DNA of 64,000 nt from assembly GCA_965214995.1 (NCBI GenBank), contig CBDCCT010000002.1, positions 5,146,001 through 5,210,000 on the forward strand. Reading direction: 5' to 3'. The DNA is from CBDCCT01 sp965214995 (GTDB lineage: Bacteria; Deinococcota; Deinococci; Deinococcales; Trueperaceae). A model generated the notes under the pieces. That model saw only the letters and a program-made list of their open reading frames with translations. It was not told the DNA's origin and searched no databases. The position numbers and the translations under genes are program-made. Below are positions 57,403 through 64,000 of the stretch, piece after piece. Numbering within the stretch: the first letter of the stretch is position 1; the number at the start of each line of letters is the position of its first letter.

Positions 57403-60135
57403 ATGATTAGCCTTCGTCCTCAAGCGAGCGCGCGCTACCTCGAGCGCCCCCGCCTCCTCAAAGAACTCCCCGACGCCCCCGGCTACGTGGTGGCGCTCGA
57501 GGCCCCCTATGGCTACGGCAAGAGCGTGCTGGCGAGCCAGTGGGCGGAAAAACTCAAAGGGGAGGGCGGGCGCGTGCTCTGGCTCGCGCCCGCGGGCCGC
57601 GACTTAAGGGGGCTTTTGGGCGTCGCCCTGGGCTTGCCCGGCGCGCCGTGGGGGGTGGTGCTGGAGGCGCTTGGGGAAGAGGCCACGCTGCTCGTTCTCG
57701 AGGATTTAGAGGGCTTCGAGGACCTTACCCCACTGCTCAAACCCGTCCGCGGCCTTCTCCTCCTGGCGAGCCGCGGCCCGCTGCGGCACCCGGAACTCGT
57801 CCGCCTCACCACGGCGGGACGGCTCGTTCGCTTAGGTGCCCGGGCGCTCGCGTTCACCAGGGAAGAAGCCGCGACCTTTTTTGTCGACGAGCAGGAGGCC
57901 TCGGCGGCGTGGCACCGCACGCGGGGCTGGCCGCTGCCGCTACACTTCGCCGCGCTCACGGGCGAAACGCCCGCGCGCGAGGCGCTGCTCGAGGGGGTGC
58001 GGGAGGGTCTTTCTGAAGAGAGTTGGGACGAGGCGCTTCTTTTAGCGGCGCTTCCCTATCTTCCCCTAGAGGGGGCCATAAGGAGCACACACGCCCTGCT
58101 CGAGGCGGGCTTCGTGCAGGCGCTCGAGGGGGGCTACCGCCTCCACCCGCTCGTGGCCGACACGCTCCGCGCGGCGGACGCCGAGAGCGTTAGGAGGGTG
58201 GTGGGGGAATGCGCGGCGCGACTGCCCCCGCTCCTGCGGGGTGCCGCCTTCGAGCGGGCGGGGCTTAGGGGAGCGCTCGCCGACCTCCTGGCGGCGGGCA
58301 ACGGCACCCTGTCGCGCCACGACCCGGAGGCGGTGCTCCGCTGGGACAAGCTCGCACCCCCCGCGACGGGTGCCGCCGAGCGGGCCGCGCGCGAGGTGGA
58401 GGTCGGCTGGGCCTTGTGGGCCACGGGGCGCAAGGAGGAGGGCGTCGCGCTTCTGTTAGAGGCTGCGAACGCCCCGGCCTTGGGCGCGGACGCGCGCCTC
58501 GCGCTCTACAAAGAGGTCGTGTGGTTTCTGGCGCAGGGGCGCGACGTTGAGAGGGCGCAAGAGGTCGCCGACTTGGGCAGAAGCCTCCTCGGTGAGGCCG
58601 ACCCGGAGGGCGCGGGGCGCTTTCTCAACAACGTGTTCATGATTTATTTTACGTCGGGAGACTGGGGGAAAGCCGAGGCCGTCCTGCGCGAGGCGCTCGC
58701 CATCTACCCCGCCGACAGCCCCTTCAGACCCATCGCAACAGGCAACTTAGCCATCGTGCGCTGGCACCGCCACGGCGACCTCTACGGGCTCTTGGCCGAA
58801 CGGAGCAAGGCGTTAGCGTCCAACAAAAGGGTCAACCCCAGCAACGTCCCCGGCGACCTCCTGCAACTCGCGGAACTCAAAAGCTTTTTGGGCTCTTTCG
58901 ACGAGGTGCTGGCCGATTTGCGCGAGATTCGGGCATGGCGGGACATTCATCCCCGCTGGGCCTTGGAGGGGGAGGCGCTGCGCGCCTCTTTAGAAGGAGA
59001 TGTGGGCACGTTCCCGGGGCTCTTGGCGGAGGCCGAGCGTTGGGAGGACGCCATGCTGGTGGACCGCGTCGTGTTTTTTTGGGCGGGAGCCCTTCACGCG
59101 TCGCCCCAGGAGGCGCTGGCGCTGCTCAGCGGCCACAAAGGTCTCTGGGCGGCCGTCGCGCGCGCCGCCGCGTTGGGGCGTCTCGGTAGAGCGGCGGAGG
59201 CGCTGGCGGCACTTGACGCGGCCCCGCCGCCCCAGAGTTTTATGGAAAGGCGGGTCTACTGGCACGCCACCCGCTTTGGGATCACCGGGGCGGAAGAGGA
59301 CCTTAGAGCGCTCGTTAACCTCACCGGGGCGCGCGAGCGTCTCCTGCCGGGGCTCGTCCCCTTTCGCAACCTGCCGCGCGACAAGCCCGAACTGGCGAAA
59401 GCCTATCCCTTGGAAGTCGTGCTAAAGTCCTCCTGGCGTGAGGCCGTCGCGGGGCGTTTGGGCGACATCCCGCCCCTCGAGCTCACCCTTTTCGGGCACT
59501 TCGGCGTCAAGGTTCTGGGCGAGGAGGTCGAGCTGACCACGCGCCACAAGGAAATCCTGACCCTGCTGCTCCTCCGTTTCGAGCGGGACGCCGTCGGCGC
59601 GGCCCTGTGGCCCGAAGCGTCCGCGCAAAAGGTGCGCAACAACCTCAACGTCCAACTCGCTTCGCTCAGAAAAGTGCTCGAGCCCTGGGGCGTGCCCGTT
59701 TATCTGCTCGAGACGGGGCTGGCGCGCACTCACGCCGACCTGTGGGCGCTCTCTACGGCGCTCAATACTCAAGACGGTGCCCAGGCCGAGACGGTGCTCC
59801 GCCTCTACCAAGAACCCTTCGCGCCCGGCGTCGACGTGACCCTCGTGGAGAGCGCCCGCGAGAGTCTTAGAGAACGTGTTTTAAGGTTTCTTTACGAGGC
59901 CGCGCAGGGGGCGGCACCCGGGCGCGCGGCCCCCCTGCTCGAGCGCGTGCTGGAGCTCGACCCCTTGCACGAGGGGGCGCTCCAGGCGCTTCTCAAGCTT
60001 CTCTTAAAGCGCGGGCGGCGCAAGGAGGCGGGGCGGCGCTATGAAGCGTTCGCCGAGAGGCTGAGGGAGGAAACGGCGCTCGAGCCCCTGCCCGAAACGA
60101 GGCGCATCCTGACGCCCGACCTGAGCCCCCAATAA
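57403..60135 (+). CDS. MalT/SARP-type transcription regulator with BTAD domain
   Basis: A 910-aa cytoplasmic regulator. The N-terminus is a STAND-type ATPase with Walker A APYGYGKSVLA (residues 34-44) and a hydrophobic Walker B LLVLEDLEGF near 105. A long TPR-like helical array follows (about 270-680, e.g. EAVLREALAIYPADSPFRPI). The C-terminus holds an OmpR-type winged helix (about 691-775, LTLFGHFGVKVLGEEVELTT, VRNNLNVQLASLRKVLEPWG) and a bacterial transcriptional activation domain (776-905). SARPs of this kind bind heptamer direct repeats at 11-bp spacing; two such pairs are close by. The ligand is unknown. Confidence 0.85.
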   Translation: MISLRPQASARYLERPRLLKELPDAPGYVVALEAPYGYGKSVLASQWAEKLKGEGGRVLWLAPAGRDLRGLLGVALGLPGAPWGVVLEALGEEATLLVLEDLEGFEDLTPLLKPVRGLLLLASRGPLRHPELVRLTTAGRLVRLGARALAFTREEAATFFVDEQEASAAWHRTRGWPLPLHFAALTGETPAREALLEGVREGLSEESWDEALLLAALPYLPLEGAIRSTHALLEAGFVQALEGGYRLHPLVADTLRAADAESVRRVVGECAARLPPLLRGAAFERAGLRGALADLLAAGNGTLSRHDPEAVLRWDKLAPPATGAAERAAREVEVGWALWATGRKEEGVALLLEAANAPALGADARLALYKEVVWFLAQGRDVERAQEVADLGRSLLGEADPEGAGRFLNNVFMIYFTSGDWGKAEAVLREALAIYPADSPFRPIATGNLAIVRWHRHGDLYGLLAERSKALASNKRVNPSNVPGDLLQLAELKSFLGSFDEVLADLREIRAWRDIHPRWALEGEALRASLEGDVGTFPGLLAEAERWEDAMLVDRVVFFWAGALHASPQEALALLSGHKGLWAAVARAAALGRLGRAAEALAALDAAPPPQSFMERRVYWHATRFGITGAEEDLRALVNLTGARERLLPGLVPFRNLPRDKPELAKAYPLEVVLKSSWREAVAGRLGDIPPLELTLFGHFGVKVLGEEVELTTRHKEILTLLLLRFERDAVGAALWPEASAQKVRNNLNVQLASLRKVLEPWGVPVYLLETGLARTHADLWALSTALNTQDGAQAETVLRLYQEPFAPGVDVTLVESARESLRERVLRFLYEAAQGAAPGRAAPLLERVLELDPLHEGALQALLKLLLKRGRRKEAGRRYEAFAERLREETALEPLPETRRILTPDLSPQ

Positions 60136-60223
60136 CTTTCATACGCTCTGGCCCGGATGACTTAGACGGCTGTAGATGGTTGCTGTGGGCGGTTGGTGCG
60201 GGCGGTTTGGGCCGGAGCCACGC

Positions 60224-60245
60224 GCAACACCGAGCTCGGTGTTGC
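60224..60245. repeat. 22-bp perfect palindrome
   Basis: GCAACACCGAG followed immediately by its reverse complement, with no loop. It lies 89 bp after the SARP stop and 42 bp before the zinc-ribbon gene start. A loopless perfect dyad fits a protein-binding site better than an RNA hairpin; it lies just upstream of a TAGAGT -10-like box, an operator-like position. Confidence 0.6.
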
Positions 60246-60274
60246 AAACGCGGCGCAAGGCCCGGGGCTCGAGC

Positions 60275-60280
60275 TAGAGT
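60275..60280 (+). promoter_or_regulatory. -10 box before the zinc-ribbon gene
   Basis: TAGAGT lies 6 nt before the GTG start at 60287, the leaderless arrangement seen at several genes in this window. Confidence 0.45.
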
Positions 60281-60286
60281 ACGAGG

Positions 60287-60592
60287 GTGAAAGACGTGGA
60301 CGAAAGGGCGTTGTGGCGCTTTTTTGAGGAGGTGCGCGAGGCGGTGGGCGCGGCCAACGGGGGGGGCGGCGCGCAGCCCTACCGGAGCGGCGCGTTTATC
60401 GTGTCGGCGCTCGCGGGCGACGTCGAACTCACCGTGTCGGACGTGTCCGAGGAGGACGCGGTGCTCATCGCCGCGGAGCTGTCCAGCATGGGCGTCAAGG
60501 CGCTCGTGCGCTCGAGCCTCATCTGCCATGCGTGCGGCAAGCGCGTGCCCGAACAGGCGTACTGCACCCATTGCCGGGCGCGGCTGGGGTAA
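60287..60592 (+). CDS. Small zinc-ribbon protein
   Basis: A 101-aa protein. About 70 residues of mixed alpha/beta structure (DERALWRFFEEVREAVGAAN, DVELTVSDVSEEDAVLIAAE) are followed by a C-terminal zinc ribbon: CHACGKRVPEQAYCTHC. The start is GTG 60287. The perfect palindrome just upstream suggests specific control. No family or partner is recognised. Confidence 0.7.
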   Translation: MKDVDERALWRFFEEVREAVGAANGGGGAQPYRSGAFIVSALAGDVELTVSDVSEEDAVLIAAELSSMGVKALVRSSLICHACGKRVPEQAYCTHCRARLG

Positions 60593-60797
60593 GCCTTGCG
60601 GGTGTCTTTAGAGTATTCACATGTCTCTAAGCTATAGACTGAGAGGCTATTCAGGGCGTGCTGAGGAGGGGAGGATAGAAAGCAGAATACAGACGCACCC
60701 TTCCGTACTCCCTCCCCCCCATTCTGTATTCAGTAACGGTGGTCCTATGCGAGTCCGTATCATCAGGTCCGAAGGTTGCCTAAGGTGAGGAGCAAAG
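60593..60797. other. Gap with an imperfect stem-loop
   Basis: About 205 bp. GAATACAG near 60683 and CTGTATTC near 60724 pair, enclosing GGAGGGG/CCCTCCCC-like inner sequence. No T run follows, so terminator function is uncertain. GAGGAG near 60789 is the ribosome-binding site of the next gene. Confidence 0.4.
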
Positions 60798-61955
60798 ATG
60801 ATGCAAAAATGGATGGTTTTCGTTTTTACAGCCCTGTTGGTAGGCTGGGGCGCGCTCGCCCAGACGAGCGCGGGCGGGTCGGACACGGACTCGCTGCCCC
60901 TCCAGGTGCGCCCCACCGCGGGGGCGGCGCTCGACGAAGCGCGCGCGGTGGCAGCCGAGGCGCGCGCCACGGGCGCGCGGCCCTACCCGGACGCGCCCGG
61001 GTGGGCCGAGGCCATCCGGCTGGGGCGCGAGGCGCTGCGCGCGGCTCCCGACGACCCGGAGGTTTTGCGCTTTCTCGCCGAGACCTATAGCGCCACGAAC
61101 TGGTACGCGCCCGCCTGGCAGACCTGGCGCGAGCTTGCAAGCGTGACGATGCTCGACCCCGCGGGCTTGGAGGCGGGCACGGCGGCGGGCAACGAACTCG
61201 CCTATCTCCGCTATGACCAGGGGGACCGCGCGGGCGCGTTGGAACGCTACCAAGAAGTCATCGACTTTAATCCGAACGATCCCCAGGCCTACACCTGGGC
61301 CGGGCGCATCCTGCTCGAGGGGGGCCAGGCCGAGGCCTCAGTACCCTATTGGCAGGAGGCGGTGAGGCTCGCGCCGGGCGACGAGGGCAACCGGTATTTT
61401 CTCGAGCTCGCGCAGGACGAGTTGCAGTATGGGGGCGGGGGCACCGAAAACTTTTACGCCGGTATTGCCGCTTACGAGGCCGGACGAAAGGCGGCGGCTC
61501 TAGAACAATTTGAAGAGGCGGCCCGGAACAACGCGGACTATAAACAGGCCTTCGTGTGGGCGGGCCGGACGGCGCTCGAGCTCAACAGGCCCGAGCTCGC
61601 GGCCCGTTATTGGCAGCGCGTGCTCGAGCTCGACCCGGAGGATGAGCGGGCGAGCTACTTTCTCAAGGCGTCACAGGACCGGGCACGCTTCGGCGAGGCG
61701 GCGAGCTACTTTTACGACGGCGTCCGGCTCTACGAAGGCGAGGACCTGGCGGGCGCCAGAACGCAGTTCTTGACCGCCACCCAGCTCAACCCCGACTACG
61801 CCGAGGCCTGGGCCTGGCTGGGCCGGACCCAATACGAGACGGACGACTTCCCCCTGGCCGCGCAAGCCTACGCGCAGGCGAGCGCGCTCGAGCCCGGCAA
61901 CGAGACCTACCGCTACTTCTACGGCGAGGCGACGCGGCGCGCGGGCAACCCGTGA
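60798..61955 (+). CDS. Exported TPR-repeat protein
   Basis: A 385-aa protein with a signal peptide (MVFVFTALLVGWGALA-Q). The mature part has at least five TPR-type helical repeats, such as EAIRLGREALRAAPDDPEVL, ALERYQEVIDFNPNDPQAYT, ALEQFEEAARNNADYKQAFV, AARYWQRVLELDPEDERASY and AARTQF-type repeats near 320. It should be periplasmic or surface-attached and bind proteins. Its stop overlaps the following DUF2630 gene start (GTGA), so they are coupled. Confidence 0.8.
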   Translation: MMQKWMVFVFTALLVGWGALAQTSAGGSDTDSLPLQVRPTAGAALDEARAVAAEARATGARPYPDAPGWAEAIRLGREALRAAPDDPEVLRFLAETYSATNWYAPAWQTWRELASVTMLDPAGLEAGTAAGNELAYLRYDQGDRAGALERYQEVIDFNPNDPQAYTWAGRILLEGGQAEASVPYWQEAVRLAPGDEGNRYFLELAQDELQYGGGGTENFYAGIAAYEAGRKAAALEQFEEAARNNADYKQAFVWAGRTALELNRPELAARYWQRVLELDPEDERASYFLKASQDRARFGEAASYFYDGVRLYEGEDLAGARTQFLTATQLNPDYAEAWAWLGRTQYETDDFPLAAQAYAQASALEPGNETYRYFYGEATRRAGNP

Positions 61956-62185
61956 GGGGGAGCGTGACCAACGAGGAGATCCTGGCGCCTACCGGCAAGC
62001 TCGTGGACGAAGAGCACGAGCTTTTAGGGAGCGGCAACCAGGAGGCGCGGCTGGCCGCCATAGAGGTCGAACTCGACAGGTATTGGGACCTGCTGCGCCG
62101 CCGCCGTGCCGCCCGCGCGAACGGCGCGGACCCGGACGCGGTCGAACTAAGAGACGCGGACACGGTCGAGCACTATAGCCCCTAG
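61952..62185 (+). CDS. DUF2630-family small protein
   Basis: A 77-aa protein following the DUF2630 pattern: TNEEILAPTGKLVDEEHELL, then ARLAAIEVELDRYWDLLRRR with RAARANGADPD and a VEHY end. Short, helical and soluble, function unknown. The GTG at 61952 overlaps the upstream stop; an alternative GTG at 61964 would drop four residues. It lies 18 bp upstream of the GNAT/CoA-ligase fusion gene. Confidence 0.85.
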   Translation: MRGSVTNEEILAPTGKLVDEEHELLGSGNQEARLAAIEVELDRYWDLLRRRRAARANGADPDAVELRDADTVEHYSP

Positions 62186-62203
62186 CCCGGAGTCATAAAA
62201 ATT

Positions 62204-64000
62204 ATGGCGGACGCGCGCCCCGACCAGCACTACCCGTCCCCCCTGCCTCAGGACGCCGCCGAGGCGGGGGGCGTCATCTTGCGCGACGGCACGACCGCCA
62301 CCCTGCGGCCCGTGGAGCCTGAGGATGGCCCCCTCTTGCGCGCGTTTGTCGCGCGCGTGTCGCGCGAGGCGCGCGTGCGCCGCTTTTTTGGCGACGTGCC
62401 GCTAGAAACGGCGAGCGCGCACCTGCTCGAGTCGGCCCCGCCCGAACGCCTGGCGCTCCTCGTCCTCACCGGGGAGGCGCGCGTGGTCGCGCACGGCGAA
62501 TACATCCGCGACGCGCTCCACGCCGACGCCGCCGAGGTGGCCTTTTTGGTGGACGACGCCTACCAGGGCCGCGGGCTGGGCACCCTGCTGCTAGAAAGGC
62601 TCGCGCTCGTGGCGGCGCGGGCGGGCGTCCGCCGCTTCTACGCGCCCACCGAGGCGGGCAATCGCGCCATGCGCGGACTCTTCCGCTCGAGCGGCTTTCC
62701 CGTACGGGAGGAGCGCGACGGCAGCACCGTCGAGGTGAGTTTTTCCATCCTGCCGAGCTTTGAGAGCGTCTCGCGCGCTTCGGCACGCGAGCGCGTCGCC
62801 ACCGTGGCCTCGCTGCGGCCCTTTTTCCGCCCCCGCGCCGTGGCGGTGGTGGGGGCCTCGCGCGACCCCGAAAGCCTCGGCCACCGTATTTTTGAATCTT
62901 TACGCCGCGCCAGCGTTCCCGTTTACCCGGTCAACCCCAACGCCGACGCGGTGGGCGGCGTGCGGGCTTACCCGTCGGTCGAGGCCGTGCCGGGACCCGT
63001 CGACCTGGCGGTCGTCGTGACGCCGCGCGACGCGGTGCTGGGGGTGGTGGACGAGAGCGGGCGTAAGGGGGTGCGGGCGCTCCTGGTGGTAAGCGCGGGC
63101 TTCGCCGACGCGGGCGAGGCGGGGCGGGCGCTCCAGGAGACTTTGCAAGCGCGGGTGCGCGATCACGGGATGCGCCTGGTGGGTCCCAACTGTCTGGGGC
63201 TCTTTAACACCGACCCTGCGGTGCGCCTCAACGCGAGCGCGTCGCCCACGCTCCCGCCGCCCGGCCCCGTCGCCCTCTCCTCGCAGAGCGGCGCGCTGGG
63301 CCTCGCCGTGCTTTCGCTCGCCGACGAGCTCGGCCTGGGATTGTCGCATTTCGTTTCCCTGGGCAACAAGGCGGACGTCTCGAGCAACGACCTCCTCCAA
63401 TATTGGGAGGACGACCCTGCGACGGGGGTGATTTTGCTCTATCTGGAGTCTTTCGGCAACCCCCGCCGTTTCGCGCGCCTCGCCCGCCGGGTGGGGCGCA
63501 AAAAGCCCATCATAGCGGTGAAGGCGGGACGAGGGGTCGGTACGGTTGGAGACATGCGGAAAGACGCCGTAAGTGGCACGCTGGGGAACACGGTAAGCGA
63601 CACGGTGGTCGAGGCGCTTTTCCGTCAGACCGGGGTCGTCCGCGTGGACGGCTTGGAGGAGATGTTCGGCGCCGCCGCCCTCCTCTCGTCCCAGGCGCTC
63701 CCCGAGGGGCCGCGGGTGGCGGTGGTGACGAACGCGCGCGGGCCCGCGGTCTTGGCTGTGGACGCACTCCGGGCGGAAGGCCTCGAGCTGCCCGCGCCCT
63801 CCGCCAACACAAAAGTGCGGCTTAAGGACGCTCTGCCCGCCGGGGCGAGCTTTGACAACCCCGTCAACCTGCTCACCACCGCCGGGGCCGAGGCGTACCG
63901 GGCGGCGGTGGAGGCGCTTTTCAATGACCCCGCTTTCGACGCGCTCGTGGTCCTTTTCGCCCCCCTGGGTCTCGCCGACCCCGAGGGCGTGGGCGGGGCC
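62204..64000 (+). CDS. GNAT / acyl-CoA ligase-like fusion, partial at 3' end
   Basis: Continues past the right edge. The first 180 residues are a GNAT acetyltransferase (ILRDGTTATLRPVEPEDGPL, the acetyl-CoA site VDDAYQGRGLGTLLLERL). From about 203 on, an ADP-forming acyl-CoA synthetase-like chain starts: CoA-binding FFRPRAVAVVGASRD, VGPNCLGLFN, SSQSGALGLAVLSLA. In catalytic ligases the phospho-His lies in a SHTG motif; here the corresponding text is AVSGTLGNTVSD (near 455-466), so the His is absent. This suggests a Pat-like protein acetyltransferase whose ligase half is regulatory, with the domain order reversed relative to Salmonella Pat. ATG 62204 has no clear ribosome-binding site. Confidence 0.85.
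   Translation, partial: MADARPDQHYPSPLPQDAAEAGGVILRDGTTATLRPVEPEDGPLLRAFVARVSREARVRRFFGDVPLETASAHLLESAPPERLALLVLTGEARVVAHGEYIRDALHADAAEVAFLVDDAYQGRGLGTLLLERLALVAARAGVRRFYAPTEAGNRAMRGLFRSSGFPVREERDGSTVEVSFSILPSFESVSRASARERVATVASLRPFFRPRAVAVVGASRDPESLGHRIFESLRRASVPVYPVNPNADAVGGVRAYPSVEAVPGPVDLAVVVTPRDAVLGVVDESGRKGVRALLVVSAGFADAGEAGRALQETLQARVRDHGMRLVGPNCLGLFNTDPAVRLNASASPTLPPPGPVALSSQSGALGLAVLSLADELGLGLSHFVSLGNKADVSSNDLLQYWEDDPATGVILLYLESFGNPRRFARLARRVGRKKPIIAVKAGRGVGTVGDMRKDAVSGTLGNTVSDTVVEALFRQTGVVRVDGLEEMFGAAALLSSQALPEGPRVAVVTNARGPAVLAVDALRAEGLELPAPSANTKVRLKDALPAGASFDNPVNLLTTAGAEAYRAAVEALFNDPAFDALVVLFAPLGLADPEGVGGA

Overview
The window is high-GC bacterial DNA, about 64% GC by eye, that reads most like a member of the Deinococcota, plausibly the Trueperaceae (Truepera-like). 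That is inference from three things: the helicase motifs of PriA are eroded in the way reported for Deinococcus, several genes have a TANNNT -10 box only 5-8 nt before the start codon (leaderless mRNAs), and several family assignments (DUF2630, GNAT/CoA-ligase fusion, SARP-type regulator) fit that group. No rRNA, tRNA, tmRNA, CRISPR array or prophage was seen. The hexamer CTCGAG is strikingly over-represented throughout.

Layout. 0-5 kb: a partial secreted stalk-domain protein, smpB, a cation/proton antiporter, priA and a small secreted protein. 5.2-12.4 kb: a decayed SDR gene and a sugar-uptake operon (binding protein, two permeases, two Gfo/Idh/MocA oxidoreductases) with a third Gfo/Idh/MocA gene facing it. 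13-14.7 kb: an IS3-type element beside an ISL3 transposase remnant. 14.7-20.9 kb: a complete histidine-utilisation locus, hutC-hutG-hutU-hutI on the minus strand with 4-nt overlaps and hutH divergent, with two HutC-type operators between.

20.9-31.6 kb is an accessory catabolic island. It holds two intact proteins that look like double NTF2/SnoaL domains, a third one broken by a 5-bp tandem duplication and a fourth reduced to a fragment, a second sugar-type ABC transporter without ATPase, a 41-aa antitoxin-like gene coupled to a permease, a cupin, a vapBC pair, a HisD/HpsN-like dehydrogenase and a LacI remnant. This is the best candidate here for an undescribed pathway. 31.8-36.1 kb holds an RraA-like aldolase, a Gfo/Idh/MocA oxidoreductase, a sugar isomerase/epimerase and a sulfatase, ending at an IS4-like transposase wreck; it looks like a small sulfated-carbohydrate module.

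37-46.4 kb: purM, several unknown or decayed small genes, a TolB-like propeller protein, an SPFH protein, a two-component system, luxS and a D-2-hydroxyacid dehydrogenase. 46.4-53 kb: a small ORF, a PAS-LuxR regulator, a coiled-coil protein, a CheR-PAS protein and two CheB-type methylesterases without chemoreceptors, CheA or CheW. 53-64 kb: a MaoC hydratase, carA, a secreted two-domain protein, an atypical LuxR regulator, a large MalT/SARP-type regulator, a zinc-ribbon protein, a TPR protein, DUF2630 and the start of a GNAT/CoA-ligase fusion. Two CTTAAAT direct-repeat pairs with 11-bp spacing lie beside the SARP gene and upstream of the secreted protein and look like SARP operators.
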